Notes: generated by a model from the sequence alone, not told the origin. DNA of 64,000 nucleotides from Spirosoma arboris (GCF_009754945.1 NZ_WPIN01000014.1:62001-126000), one strand, 5' to 3'. Shown: positions 1 through 10,473, counted from the stretch's first letter. Made by a program: numbers and translations.

Positions 1-581
1 TACTTTAAGCTATCACATTTAGGATGTGTCGGATAAGTTCGTTTGGTTCTAGTCTTCTCCGACCTGATTAGATGATTGTACCCACCTGACTGGAATTAAT
101 AAATTTTTGTAAGTTCCTATTTGCCAAACCTTTTTCTGTGAGTCGATGGCATCGATAGAGCATTGAATACGGGTTGCCAATAGCCGCCCGTATGCTCCAC
201 GGCGGTGATGATAATTTTATATGATAAGCGCTTGGTGATACTAGTATAGACGCCAAATCCGTGTAGAAGATTTTTATTTCGATCGACTTGATTGGTTGGT
301 CTGCTCTTTCCAATGGCAAAAAATGTTGCCAGAAATACTCAACAAGCAATCAAACTACAACTGGCACCCTTGGGTTGTCAATAACCGCCAGCCCAAGGAT
401 GTTGGTTGTATACGCTTCTTCAGACTTTCAGAGTGACTTTTCTGTGATGCGATTTTGGGCATGATATAGCTAAGCAACTAAATCTGGACCACCTCGAATG
501 ACTGCGCGATAATACAAAAGGCGTAATAGAAATTTGAGGCCCTTATACAGCTTTCGAGTTTCAAACTAATGGAAACTTGTT
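1..581. other. Region without a supported gene
   Basis: I see no convincing gene here. The only long open frame (68-349, minus) has no recognisable motif, signal peptide or family resemblance. Reading the minus strand further upstream gives short stretches of plausible protein broken by stops, for example near 470-560, so a decayed gene is possible but cannot be named. The segment lies downstream of the barrel protein that ends at 582. Confidence 0.4.
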
Positions 582-1826
582 TTAGAAGACTTCACCCAGG
601 TTGAAAAATAATCCATGAGAGCCATCGAAACCGAAGCCGTAATCGACGGAGAGATTTGTTCGTGAGACTTTGTTCATTTTAATCCGAATACCACCGCCTA
701 CGGCCGGAGCAATTTTTTCAAACTGGTTGGTGTTCTGCTCTGTAACAGATTGGGCATTGGCAAAAACCACTCCGCCCAGCAATCGGTCGTTGGTAATATG
801 AAAACGGTATTCGGCTTCTGCATAGATGAAATTTTTTCCTCTAAACCTCCCCTGAATGAACCCACGACCTACGTTACCTGTGTTATCCCAACCTGTGCTA
901 GGTAAATCCAAAAATGGTGGATCACCATTGAAGGTGAAGGCATTATAAGACCATAATGCCAGAATATTACCTGATTGTAGAGATATTGGAATATACTTTC
1001 GAGCTTCTAATAATAATGACTTGTAGGTATCGTCACTTCCTAAAAGCTCCATATTGGCTCTAAGTACAGCATTGAGATATAAGCCACCGCTTGGATTAAT
1101 GGCATTACTTCGGTTATCGTAAAGCAAATGCAATGCAGGGCCTGATGAAACCGAACGCCCTTGAATACCAGACGAATAGCGGGAAATGCGTACTAATTCA
1201 CGAACGCCATTAGGGCCTTCAACATAGCTGTCAATATTCCAATGTAAGTCTAGGTAATACCCAACACCGCCGTATAAATTAGGAGCTAACCGGCGTAGAA
1301 AACTCTGATAAAACCGGAAGTATGCGTAATCCATATTGATAATCCTATCGGTGGTAGTATACATACCGAGACCGTAGGTAGCCTGAGGATAGTGCATCAA
1401 TCGCCAATCGTTGGTCCATAGGTAGCGATTGTTCCGACTCCAGATCTGCGAATTAGCCGTTAGAATTATCTGATTATTCTGGGTGTATGATAGCTGACCG
1501 CTTACTGACGACATATTGGCGCCTGGTTTTCGGAAAGGTGTATTTACTAATACCGCTACCAGTGCTTTGGTTTGTAAAGTATAGCCAATTTGCGGGATGA
1601 CTAACAAAAAGCGTTTGCCTTCTTCCAGGTTCGACGAGTCATGTGGAGTAATATGTAAGCGCGGATACCATCGCTTTACCAGATCTGCAACATCGTGTAA
1701 ACGGGGTACTGGTTGCGTATTTTTTACGGCCATCGTATCCACTAATGGCATCTGTGCCAGGCAACAGGTAATCTCCGATACACTTAACAGCAGGAAGCCC
1801 ACAAACAAACGGGTAACGAGTTTCAT
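582..1826 (-). CDS. Outer-membrane beta-barrel protein, BamA/TamA surface-antigen type
   Basis: This encodes about 414 residues with an N-terminal signal peptide (MKLVTRLFVGFLLLS...) and a barrel-like body of alternating aromatic and hydrophobic strands. It ends in a typical outer-membrane closing strand (FFNLGEVF). The body resembles the C-terminal surface-antigen (D15) barrel seen in stand-alone Bacteroidetes BamA/TamA-like proteins. No POTRA array is obvious in the short stretch before the barrel, so a role in protein insertion is not shown. The start at 1826 is preferred over an upstream in-frame ATG at 1949 because it begins the signal peptide directly. It is transcribed alone, divergent from the amidohydrolase genes. 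Family assignment is moderately sure and the substrate is unknown. Confidence 0.6.
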   Translation of the reverse strand: MKLVTRLFVGFLLLSVSEITCCLAQMPLVDTMAVKNTQPVPRLHDVADLVKRWYPRLHITPHDSSNLEEGKRFLLVIPQIGYTLQTKALVAVLVNTPFRKPGANMSSVSGQLSYTQNNQIILTANSQIWSRNNRYLWTNDWRLMHYPQATYGLGMYTTTDRIINMDYAYFRFYQSFLRRLAPNLYGGVGYYLDLHWNIDSYVEGPNGVRELVRISRYSSGIQGRSVSSGPALHLLYDNRSNAINPSGGLYLNAVLRANMELLGSDDTYKSLLLEARKYIPISLQSGNILALWSYNAFTFNGDPPFLDLPSTGWDNTGNVGRGFIQGRFRGKNFIYAEAEYRFHITNDRLLGGVVFANAQSVTEQNTNQFEKIAPAVGGGIRIKMNKVSRTNLSVDYGFGFDGSHGLFFNLGEVF

Positions 1827-2385
1827 GAGTGGGTTTATACGTGTTGCATAGGTTGATAAACAGTACTTTAAGGGGGCAATCGGGTACGCTCTTGAAGCTG
1901 TTCTACGCATACCCAAACGTAAAAAAACATCGGAATGTTGCAAGTACAAACGCAGGAGCGAAAAACAGAATCGGTCTAATAAGGTAAGTAGAACTCGATA
2001 CTTATTGTTTGTGATAGTGCAAAAATACAGCTATCAGGCCCAATCTGAAATCCAGGTCGGGCTTTTCCGTTTTCAGAAAGCGTTTATCTATTCTTTTTTG
2101 TCGGCTATTAGTTCCAGAATTGATTTCCTGCTCTATGAGAATTTAATGACGTTTTTATCCCGACCTGTTGATATTATCTACATAGAGGATGGCAAAGTAA
2201 AGAAGGAAAACGTGCATGGTAGAATAAAAAGAATGGTTATTACGGAATAAAGAAACAATTTTCTGTGCTAAGATAAATTATTTTCTTTAATGTCAATTTG
2301 CAAAATATTCTTTGGGTAAACTATCCGTAAACCCATTTATTTCTGTATTTTTGGCCGTTAACCCAATCATCAACTCATCTATTTC
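1827..2385. other. Intergenic region between divergent genes
   Basis: This is divergent promoter space. A short open frame at 2005-2250 (plus) has no family resemblance and is not called. Just before the plus-strand amidohydrolase gene there is a TAttTTTG match (2346-2353) to the Bacteroidetes -7 element. No TTTG lies at the right distance upstream, the nearest being 31 nt away at 2311, so the promoter call is weak. Confidence 0.3.
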
Positions 2386-5300
2386 ATGTTTAAACCTCTC
2401 CTGACAGGGCTGCTCGCAGCCGGTTTGGCCTACTCCTCCATAGCTCAGACGACCTTTCCGGTAAATGGCGTTTACGACGAGCGACCGGGGCTATATGCCT
2501 TCACCAACGCAACCATTATTGTTGATCCGCAAACTACGTTACAGAATGCTACCCTACTAGTTCGTAATGGCCGGGTCGAAGCGGTTGGTACAGCTGTTAA
2601 CGTGCCCGCCAGTGCCGTCGTTACTGATTTAAAAGGCAAACGGATTTATCCGGCACTCATTGACATTGATTCCGATTACGGAATGCCAGAAATTACCCGC
2701 ACAGGTGGTGGGGGCGGTGGCCGTGGGGCTGGTGGAGCTCCTCAGTATGAGTCGAACAAAAAAGGGGCGTATTATTGGAATCAGGCCATCCAGCCCGAAA
2801 ATGAAGCCAGTATATTGTTCAAGGCGAATCCGACCAAAGCAGATGAACTCCGTAAGCTAGGCTTCGGTGTCGTGTTGACACATGCTCACGACGGTATTGC
2901 TCGGGGAACTGGCTCACTGGTGACGCTGGCTGATGATCGCGAGAATTCGATCGTACTGAAACCTACTGTTACGGCCCACTATTCGTTCAGCAAAGGGACG
3001 TCGGGACAGCAGTACCCTAACTCGATGATGGGCGTGGTTGCCTTGCTACGTCAGGCCATGTACGATGCCGATTGGTATAAACGGGCGGGTAGTAAAGAGC
3101 AGGCAAATATGTCGCTCGACGCGTTGAATCGTACCCGTTCGCTACCGGCTATTTTCGAAGCGAATGATAAGTTAGGTATTGTTCGTGCCGATAAAATCGG
3201 TGATGAATTCGGGATTCAATATATTATACGTAGCTCGGGCGACGAGTATCAGCGTTTAGACGAGGTGAAAGCAACCGGAGCCTCGCTTATTGTGCCTCTC
3301 AATTTTCCTCAGCCGTATGATGTTGAAGATTCGTGGGATGCCGACAATGTATCACTAGCCGAACTCAAGCATTGGGAAATGGCGCCAATGAACGCCGGAC
3401 GGGTTGCCGCAGCAAATATCCCATTTGCGCTAACAACGGCTGGCCTTCGGAATAAAGCCGATTTCTGGGCGAACCTTCGCAAAGCCATAGAAAATGGGTT
3501 ATCTGAGCAAAAAGCACTCGAAGCATTGACAACCATACCGGCAAAGCTCATCCACGTCGAAGATATGGTAGGTACGCTGCAGAAAGGTCAGGTAGCCAAT
3601 TTCCTGATCACATCGGGCAATTTATTCAGCGCCGATAATGTGATCTTTGAAAACTGGATGCAGGGGAAACAGTACATTGTTGCCAACAAGAACGCGGCCG
3701 ATTTACGCGGAAGCTGGAATCTGACGGTAGGCAGTCAGAGCAATCTCAAACTGAACATTACTGGAAAAACGCCAGATAAGCCAGAATATCAGATTCTGGT
3801 GGACACGGTTAAAGTGACACCCAAAGTAGCCGTAGCAGGTGATATTATTTCGATTCAGGTTCAACTGGATAAACGCAGACCAGGTACGACTCGCCTGACA
3901 GGTTACCGCACGGGCACTACGATCAAAGGCGATGGCGAATCTCCAGATGGTAAAACCATCACCTGGTCGGCAGTTCGTGCGGGCGATGTTCCATCGTCAA
4001 CAAGTGCGACGAGCTCAACAGCGCCTATCGCATCGGCGACAGCTACTACACCGGCCAGCAACACCGCAGCTACGTTACTTTATCCGTTTGTGGGAATGGG
4101 TAACCTGAAAAAACCACAGGCCGAAACGGTACTGATTCGGAATGCGACGGTCTGGACGAATGAAAAAGACGGTATTCTGGCTAATACAGATGTATTGGTT
4201 GAGGGGGGGAAGATTTCTAAAATAGGTAAAAGCCTAACCGCTCCAGCAGGGGTTAAAGTCGTTGACGGAACAGGCAAGCACCTCACCAATGGTATTATCG
4301 ATGAACACTCACACATTGCGTTGCTGTCAATCAATGAAGGTGGCCAATCCAGCTCGGCCGAAGTTCGGATGTCGGACGTAATCAATCCTGACGACATCAA
4401 CATTTACCGTCAGCTAGCAGGTGGCGTTACTACTTCGCAACTCCTGCATGGTTCGGCTAACGCGATTGGCGGACAGTCGGCCATTGTAAAACTCAAATGG
4501 GGCGAACCTGCCGATGGAATGCTGATCAAAGGTGCCGACGGTTTTATTAAGTTCGCGCTTGGTGAGAACGTAAAGCAAGCCAACTACCCAAACCCGAACG
4601 TACTGACCCGTTTCCCACAATCGCGGATGGGCGTAGAGCAGGTCTATATGGATCACTTCACACGGGCTAAGGAGTACGCAAAAGGATGGACTGATTACAA
4701 CAAACTGGGCGCTAAAGAAAAGGCAACGGCAATTGCGCCCCGTCGCGACATTGAACTTGACGCACTGGCCGAAATTTTGGCTAAAAAACGCTTCATTACC
4801 TGTCACTCCTACGTACAGTCGGAAATTAACATGCTGCTGAAAGTGGCTGATTCACTGGGCTTTAAAGTCAATACGTTTACGCACATTCTGGAAGGCTATA
4901 AACTGGCCGACAAAATGGCGAAGCATGGTGTAGGTGGCTCGTCATTTGCCGACTGGTGGGCATACAAAATGGAAGTACATGATGCGATTCCGTACAATGC
5001 GGCTCTCATGCACCACCAGGGTGTAACGGTTTCTATCAACTCCGATGATGCCGAAATGGCCCGTCGTTTGAATCAGGAAGCGGCTAAAACCGTCGAATAC
5101 GGTGGTGTGCCCGAAGAAGATGCCTGGAAAATGGTGACGCTCAATCCTGCCAAACTACTGCATTTAGACAGCAAACTTGGCAGCATTCGGGCTGGTAAAG
5201 ATGCCGATCTGGTACTTTGGAATGCCCACCCATTATCTATTTATGCTCGCCCAGAAATCACAATGATTGAAGGTGCTACCTATTTCAGCCTGAAAGATGA

Positions 5301-5466
5301 AGATGCCAAACGTGACGCTGTACAAGCCGAACGTGCCCGGATTATTCAGAAGATGCTGACAGCTAAAGCGGGCGGTGCTTCGACCGTACGGCCAAACTTC
5401 CGGCGGGCACGTATGTGGCATTGCGAAGACGTAGAAGGAATGTTTGCAGAAGAGGAAGGGAAATAG
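2386..5466 (+). CDS. Secreted two-domain amidohydrolase (imidazolonepropionase-like)
   Basis: The 1026-residue protein has a signal peptide (MFKPLLTGLLAAGLAYSSIAQ), then two amidohydrolase-like domains in tandem. The C-terminal domain (about 580-1000) keeps the metal motif HSH near residue 641, later histidines in ITCHSY and FTHILE, and the aspartate in INSDDAE, as expected for the imidazolonepropionase-like branch. The N-terminal domain (about 25-430) has the composite-domain strands but no HxH where it would be expected (YPALIDIDSDYG), so it is probably non-catalytic. A glycine-rich stretch lies near residues 105-118 and a Ser/Thr/Ala-rich linker near 535-565. Such enzymes hydrolyse cyclic amides or dipeptides, but the substrate here is unknown. 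The next gene encodes a related single-domain protein 112 bp downstream, suggesting co-transcription. Confidence 0.85.
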   Translation: MFKPLLTGLLAAGLAYSSIAQTTFPVNGVYDERPGLYAFTNATIIVDPQTTLQNATLLVRNGRVEAVGTAVNVPASAVVTDLKGKRIYPALIDIDSDYGMPEITRTGGGGGGRGAGGAPQYESNKKGAYYWNQAIQPENEASILFKANPTKADELRKLGFGVVLTHAHDGIARGTGSLVTLADDRENSIVLKPTVTAHYSFSKGTSGQQYPNSMMGVVALLRQAMYDADWYKRAGSKEQANMSLDALNRTRSLPAIFEANDKLGIVRADKIGDEFGIQYIIRSSGDEYQRLDEVKATGASLIVPLNFPQPYDVEDSWDADNVSLAELKHWEMAPMNAGRVAAANIPFALTTAGLRNKADFWANLRKAIENGLSEQKALEALTTIPAKLIHVEDMVGTLQKGQVANFLITSGNLFSADNVIFENWMQGKQYIVANKNAADLRGSWNLTVGSQSNLKLNITGKTPDKPEYQILVDTVKVTPKVAVAGDIISIQVQLDKRRPGTTRLTGYRTGTTIKGDGESPDGKTITWSAVRAGDVPSSTSATSSTAPIASATATTPASNTAATLLYPFVGMGNLKKPQAETVLIRNATVWTNEKDGILANTDVLVEGGKISKIGKSLTAPAGVKVVDGTGKHLTNGIIDEHSHIALLSINEGGQSSSAEVRMSDVINPDDINIYRQLAGGVTTSQLLHGSANAIGGQSAIVKLKWGEPADGMLIKGADGFIKFALGENVKQANYPNPNVLTRFPQSRMGVEQVYMDHFTRAKEYAKGWTDYNKLGAKEKATAIAPRRDIELDALAEILAKKRFITCHSYVQSEINMLLKVADSLGFKVNTFTHILEGYKLADKMAKHGVGGSSFADWWAYKMEVHDAIPYNAALMHHQGVTVSINSDDAEMARRLNQEAAKTVEYGGVPEEDAWKMVTLNPAKLLHLDSKLGSIRAGKDADLVLWNAHPLSIYARPEITMIEGATYFSLKDEDAKRDAVQAERARIIQKMLTAKAGGASTVRPNFRRARMWHCEDVEGMFAEEEGK

Positions 5467-5578
5467 ACCGCGCGGGCGGCCCCGCCGGGATTTATCTGAT
5501 TTAACTGATTTTCTTGATTTTGTTATCCTCTGCGTTCTTTGCGAATTCTCTTTAATCTCTGCGTTTACCATTAAAAAC
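5467..5578. repeat. Spacer with GC block and Bacteroidetes-type degenerate repeat
   Basis: The spacer between the two amidohydrolase genes starts with a GC-rich block (CGCGCGGGCGGCCCCG). It continues into a phrase with repeated GATTTxxCTGATTTxCTTGATTT and TCTGCGTTCTTTGCG / TCTCTGCGTTT units. From memory, phrases of this kind recur between genes in Bacteroidetes genomes. The region stays open in the reading frame of the downstream gene, but there it would code only low-complexity sequence before the signal peptide. Confidence 0.35.
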
Positions 5579-6880
5579 ATGAAAAAACTACTCATACCTA
5601 TACTTACCCTGGTCACGCTTACGAGCTACGGCCAGAATCCGGCTCCGGCTAAGCCGCAGACGAAGGCTATTGCGCTCACAGGCGGTACTGTGCACGTTGG
5701 CACCGGACAGGTGATTCCCAACGGCATTGTCCTGTTCAGCAATGGCGTTATTACAAATGTGGTGGATGGCACGACTGTTCGCCTGAACCTGAATGATGTC
5801 GAGGTGATCGACGTGTCGGGCAAGCACGTATATCCTGGCCTTATCTCGCCGGTATCGACGGTTGGTCTGCAGGAAACGGGTGCTGTTCGGGCTACGGTCG
5901 ATATGCGTGAAATCGGCATTCTGAACCCAAATATCCGGTCGCTGATTGCGTACAATACCGACTCCGAAATTATTCCGACCATTCGGAACAATGGTGTGTT
6001 GTTTTCTCAGGCCGTGCCACAAGGAGGTACCATTTCGGGAAGCTCGAGCGTCATGATGTCCGATGGCTGGAACTGGGAAGATGCTGCATTAAAGAAAGAT
6101 GACGGCATCTGGCTCAACTGGCCTACCTATTTGGCTCGTGATTTCAATTTTGAGGATTTCACAACCGTTGTTCGGAAAAACGAACGCCGTGCAGCGGCCA
6201 TTGATGCGCTTCGGGCGACGTTTGCTGATGCCAAAGCGTATGCAGCTCTGTCAAATCCAACTCCGTTGAACCTCAAGCTGGAATCGATGCGTGGCTTATT
6301 TACGGGCAAACAGAATCTGTATATCCGCGCCGACTATGGTAAAGACATCATGGAGGCTGTTACGTTCGCAAAGTCAGTGGGTGTACCGAAAGTGGTGATC
6401 GTTGGAGGAGAAGAAGCACACCGCGTGGTTACGTTTCTAAAGGAAAACAACGTTCCGGTTATTCTGAGTGAATTACACCGATTGCCCAGTCGCGAAGATG
6501 AAGATGTCGATCTGCCATACCGGATGCCGGGCATTCTACAAAAGGCTGGCGTGTTAGTTGGTCTGAGCTATGCCGATGGCTGGTGGCGGACTCGTAACCT
6601 GCCGTTTCTGGCCGGAACAGCCGCTGGTTTTGGGGTAACGGATCGCGAAGAAGCGCTGAAAATGGTCACCTCGAATACGGCCAAAATTCTAGGCATTGAC
6701 AACCTTGTTGGTACGCTTGAAAAAGGTAAACACGCAACGCTGTTCGTTTCGGCAGGTGATGCTTTAGATATGCGGACAAACGTTGTGGAACAGGTGTTTA
6801 TTCAGGGCCGGAAGGTGAACCTGGATGATCGCCACAAGCGCCTTTACAAGACGTATAAAGACAAGTACGAGAATAAATAG
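5579..6880 (+). CDS. Secreted amidohydrolase-like protein lacking the HxH motif
   Basis: This encodes 433 residues. The start at 5579 is chosen because it opens a signal peptide (MKKLLIPILTLVTLTSYGQ); the frame runs upstream to 5444 but codes only repeat-derived sequence there. The fold resembles the amidohydrolase composite and TIM-barrel domains (HVYPGLISP, later AAGFGVTDREEALKMVTSNTAKILGID, split here across the family's helix and NPA-like region). The usual HxH after the PGL motif is absent (PGLISPVSTVGLQ), matching the degenerate N-terminal domain of the upstream protein. It is probably a non-catalytic partner or has a changed active site. The two genes likely form an operon ending at the inverted repeat at 6911-6988. 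Confidence 0.75.
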   Translation: MKKLLIPILTLVTLTSYGQNPAPAKPQTKAIALTGGTVHVGTGQVIPNGIVLFSNGVITNVVDGTTVRLNLNDVEVIDVSGKHVYPGLISPVSTVGLQETGAVRATVDMREIGILNPNIRSLIAYNTDSEIIPTIRNNGVLFSQAVPQGGTISGSSSVMMSDGWNWEDAALKKDDGIWLNWPTYLARDFNFEDFTTVVRKNERRAAAIDALRATFADAKAYAALSNPTPLNLKLESMRGLFTGKQNLYIRADYGKDIMEAVTFAKSVGVPKVVIVGGEEAHRVVTFLKENNVPVILSELHRLPSREDEDVDLPYRMPGILQKAGVLVGLSYADGWWRTRNLPFLAGTAAGFGVTDREEALKMVTSNTAKILGIDNLVGTLEKGKHATLFVSAGDALDMRTNVVEQVFIQGRKVNLDDRHKRLYKTYKDKYENK

Positions 6881-6910
6881 TAACGAGAATAATGGCTGAT
6901 TGATTTTTGT

Positions 6911-6988
6911 CATCCCGACGAAGGAGGGATCTTAGGGTTTCTTAACTCCCTAATAAGGGTGGTTTAAGATCCCTCCTTTGTCGGGATG
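6911..6988. repeat. Long inverted repeat, terminator-like
   Basis: Two 24-nt arms (6911-6934 and 6965-6988) are reverse complements except for one G-T pair, with a 30-nt loop. It lies between convergent genes, so it may serve as a bidirectional terminator. The arm (catcccgacgaaggagggat) resembles dispersed intergenic palindromes I know from Bacteroidetes. A genome-wide copy count was not possible. Confidence 0.65.
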
Positions 6989-7010
6989 ATAAAAAAGCTT
7001 ACAATTCACG

Positions 7011-10000
7011 TTAATCCCTTTTATAAGCCCGTAAAGGCTGTTGGTTAATGCCGAATAACAACGTATTCCCGATTGGCAATACAGCCCGTACATCACCCGT
7101 TAGTTGAAACCCTGCCTGTTGCTGTGGCACTGCAAGGAAATTTCCCTTTCCATCACCCCGCAAGAGTAAACCATAATTCGCATCGGATCGACCGAACCGT
7201 AGACGGGCTTGTGCTGTATTGCCACACAGAAGTAGATCTTTTCGTCCGTCCTTATCATAATCCAGCGCCGTTAGTGTAAAAATAGGAGCTTCCTGAACAG
7301 CTAATGGTAATGGCTTTTCTGCGAATTTGCCAGATGGCGTACTCAGAAATAGGCTGGTTTTTAGCTGGTTGGCAACCAACTTATTCGATCCTTCTAATTG
7401 TTCCTCAGTAAACACATCGGCTAGCGTAGCATTCGAATAACTATCGTAGTTGGTGAACTTATGGCGAAGCATGCCTAGTTGCTCAAGCAGTTCGTCGCGG
7501 GTGGCATGGGGGTAGCTTTTCCCTTGTACGTACAGACATAGAATAGGGTCTATTTTGCCGTTTTTATCGAAATCCTTGTAAATCAACTCGGCAGGTTCCT
7601 TATCACTGGCGCGACATTGAGTATTCAGTCCCTGATTTCCCACTACTAAGTCTGGCCGACCATCGCCGTTGAGGTCATCGACCAGCAGCTTGTTCCACCA
7701 ACCCCGCGATTCTTTGTCGAAATATGCCTTTGTCTGATCAGTTAAACCAGCTCCCTTGTCGAAGCCGAGTACCGTTATGGGCATCCATTCACCAACGATC
7801 ACTAGTTCAGGTTTACGGTCGGCATTGAGGTCAATCCAGGCGGCATCGGTGACCATGCCTAGCGTGGAGAGCATAGGTGCTAGTTTGGCTGTCTGATCGG
7901 TGAATTTCCCATGACCGTCGTTAATGAGCAGGAAGCTCTTTGGTGTTTCTGGATAACGACCCGGCACCACCCGGCCACCGACGAACAAATCAGGCTGCTT
8001 ATCACCATTAACATCGGTGACTCGTACACAGGCTGCACTGGTATTCAGAACGGGCAATGCATTTGGACTTTTGGTAAAATTCCCTTTGCCGTCATTTAGA
8101 TACAGACGATCCTGCAAGCGCGGATCATCAAGAGCCAGGTTGCCATAACCACCGCTGCATACATAGAGATCAGGAAATCCGTCGGCATTGGCGTCGAAGA
8201 AAATGGCGTCGGCATCATTGCTTAATTTGTCGGCTTCAAAAGCGGGCTGGACTTTTCGACTGAATTGATTACCAGTTTGCTGGATAAATAAGGCTCCGGC
8301 TTGCTCTATACTTCCGCCCACATATACATCCTCAAGCCCGTCGCCATTCACGTCGGCTTTGGTTAGACACGGCCCATTAAATGACTGCGCATTGACCAAA
8401 AGTGTTTGCCGTTTAAAATCGTTGGTTTTGTTGATCGGGTCGGCAAAAACGACTGGCGTTTTGATTTCCTGAAATAGGGAAGGGGCAACCTTAGGCGTCT
8501 GGAAAGTTGCCTGCGCATTTTTCTCTTGTAAAGCCAGCAGTTGATCCGCTTTAACATTGGTCAGCAACTGCTGCTTCCCTGTTGGCCAAACCACTCGAAG
8601 CGAATCAATTGCCGAATCTTCGCCTAACCCAAAATGCAGCCGGGGCGACATGCTCGACTGATAACCGCGCGTAGGCATCTGCTCAACGTACTGTTGCTTG
8701 CTCTTGCGATAGAGTGTTAACTTGGCACCCACTCCCTGTGTGTTCGCTCCTGCTCCTTCCAGCTTTACAGTCAAATAGTGATGATGGAGTTCCTTATTGG
8801 TTTCGTTCTGAAAAATAAAGGCTGGCTGGTTTGTATTATTAACCACGAGGTCTAAATCCCCATCGTTATCCAAATCGGCGTAGGCGGCTCCTGTACTGTT
8901 GGAATGTTGCGTTAATCCCCAGGCCGAGCCAACATTGGTAAATGTGACTTCTCCCGAAGGATCACCACCCCGATTTCGGAACATATAATTCACGACGTTG
9001 GAGGAAGGGATTTTATGAACGAGCTCCAGTACATCTTCGCGCCGGAAATTTGTCGGGCGATTTTTCATGTAGTCGGTCATATATTTCAGGAAATCCAGGT
9101 TCGTATAGTCGCGAACATACCCATTGGTAATGTAAAGGTCTTTCCAGCCATCATTATCATAATCGGCAAGTAGGGGAGACCAACTCCAGTCGGTATTGGA
9201 GATACCCGCCATCTGACCCACTTCGGAGAATAAAGGTGCCGAGCTTGATGCATGGCGCGCGGCAGCTCCCTGCTCCTTGCTCCCTGCTCCCGAGCCCCAT
9301 GATCCTTCGTTAATCTGAAGCATGTTCCGCATGTGCTGGTAATGAAAACCCGATTGCACACTAAGGTCAAATTTTTCGTAATTGTCGGGAGCCATGAGCA
9401 GTTTCTGCCGACGGTTGTCCTCGGGAAGCATATCGAGTGTCAGAATATCTGGGCGACTGTCGTTGTTCACATCGGCGACATCGTTACCCATCGAAAAATT
9501 GGATATGTGACGAACGCTGGCGCTGAGCTGATTCGTAAACACTGGACCACCAGATCGACCGCCCTGATTGTTGATGTAGAGATAATCTGGGACGCCGTAA
9601 TCATTGGAGATATACAAATCTGGCCATCCATCATTATTGAGGTCTGATACGCCGACTCCCAGCCCATAACTCAGTACCGAACTACTTAAACCTGATTGTT
9701 CGGTTATGTCTTCAAACCGATTTTCGGTATTCTTCAGCAATCGAACCCCAATCTCCGGATTGGGTTGTTTCATGATAGCCGCAGTCGCTTGGGGATCGAG
9801 GATGGGCAACAGACGGGGATTATGATTGAGTAAAAATAGGTCGAGGTCACCATCCCGATCATAATCGAAAAAAGTAGCCTGCGTGCTCTGCCCTGGTCTG
9901 TCCAAACCATACTGGGCCGTCTGTTCAGAAAAATGTGGAATGCCCTGGGCATCAGGCCCATCGTTGATGAAGAGTTGAGGAATACGTTTTTGAGGAGGTA

Positions 10001-10439
10001 AACTGCCTGAATAGCAGACAAATAAATCAAGTCGACCGTCGCCGTTGACATCAGCCATCGAAGCCCCCGTACGCCAGGGACCTTCGCGTCCGGCGACACC
10101 AGCGGTTGCTGTTACGTCGGTAAATTTCAAGCCTCCTTTATTGATGTACAACTGGTTTGGCACCATATTTCCGCTGAAGAAAATATCTTCCAGACCATCG
10201 CCATTCAGATCTCCGACAGCCACACCCCCACCATTGTAGAAATACTCGTACATCAGTACGTTTGTATTCAGCCCTTCGGTCAGGTTGTTGGAGAACGTGA
10301 CCCCAGTTTGTTCGGGTGATAATGACGTAAAAAGGGGAGGGCCACTAGCCTCATTAGGTTCGTTAGCTTGGTCAGACGTATGACAGGCAACTACCGAAAC
10401 CAAACTGACAAGGGTAAACAGACGCGTAATCGTTTTCAC
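7011..10439 (-). CDS. VCBS/FG-GAP repeat lipoprotein with ASPIC/UnbV domain
   Basis: The 1142-residue protein has a lipoprotein signal with the lipobox ending at Cys19 (VSVVAC), so surface anchoring is likely. Many FG-GAP/VCBS repeats with calcium-binding-like D-x-N-x-D-G-x-x-D loops (DLNGDGLED, DVNGDGRLD, DYDRDGDLD) form beta-propellers in two groups, about 60-520 and 680-1130. Between them lies an ASPIC/UnbV domain near 550-635 (VGAKLTLY, then LHFGLG). This architecture is that of the CRTAC1-like family common beside SusC/SusD genes in Bacteroidetes. It likely binds a polymer or protein at the cell surface; the ligand is unknown. It lies 99 bp downstream of susD, separated by a strong hairpin at 10474-10517. 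Confidence 0.85.
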   Translation of the reverse strand: MKTITRLFTLVSLVSVVACHTSDQANEPNEASGPPLFTSLSPEQTGVTFSNNLTEGLNTNVLMYEYFYNGGGVAVGDLNGDGLEDIFFSGNMVPNQLYINKGGLKFTDVTATAGVAGREGPWRTGASMADVNGDGRLDLFVCYSGSLPPQKRIPQLFINDGPDAQGIPHFSEQTAQYGLDRPGQSTQATFFDYDRDGDLDLFLLNHNPRLLPILDPQATAAIMKQPNPEIGVRLLKNTENRFEDITEQSGLSSSVLSYGLGVGVSDLNNDGWPDLYISNDYGVPDYLYINNQGGRSGGPVFTNQLSASVRHISNFSMGNDVADVNNDSRPDILTLDMLPEDNRRQKLLMAPDNYEKFDLSVQSGFHYQHMRNMLQINEGSWGSGAGSKEQGAAARHASSSAPLFSEVGQMAGISNTDWSWSPLLADYDNDGWKDLYITNGYVRDYTNLDFLKYMTDYMKNRPTNFRREDVLELVHKIPSSNVVNYMFRNRGGDPSGEVTFTNVGSAWGLTQHSNSTGAAYADLDNDGDLDLVVNNTNQPAFIFQNETNKELHHHYLTVKLEGAGANTQGVGAKLTLYRKSKQQYVEQMPTRGYQSSMSPRLHFGLGEDSAIDSLRVVWPTGKQQLLTNVKADQLLALQEKNAQATFQTPKVAPSLFQEIKTPVVFADPINKTNDFKRQTLLVNAQSFNGPCLTKADVNGDGLEDVYVGGSIEQAGALFIQQTGNQFSRKVQPAFEADKLSNDADAIFFDANADGFPDLYVCSGGYGNLALDDPRLQDRLYLNDGKGNFTKSPNALPVLNTSAACVRVTDVNGDKQPDLFVGGRVVPGRYPETPKSFLLINDGHGKFTDQTAKLAPMLSTLGMVTDAAWIDLNADRKPELVIVGEWMPITVLGFDKGAGLTDQTKAYFDKESRGWWNKLLVDDLNGDGRPDLVVGNQGLNTQCRASDKEPAELIYKDFDKNGKIDPILCLYVQGKSYPHATRDELLEQLGMLRHKFTNYDSYSNATLADVFTEEQLEGSNKLVANQLKTSLFLSTPSGKFAEKPLPLAVQEAPIFTLTALDYDKDGRKDLLLCGNTAQARLRFGRSDANYGLLLRGDGKGNFLAVPQQQAGFQLTGDVRAVLPIGNTLLFGINQQPLRAYKRD

Positions 10440-10473
10440 GTAATCCGGGTTTATGAGAAATTAGCTAAAACTA

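Noticed and set aside
68..349. Open frame of 93 codons on the minus strand
   Set aside because: No family pattern, unusual composition, and no start signal. The adjacent frame contains several stops.
2005..2250. Open frame of 81 codons on the plus strand
   Set aside because: It lies inside a divergent promoter region and the product shows no recognisable motif.
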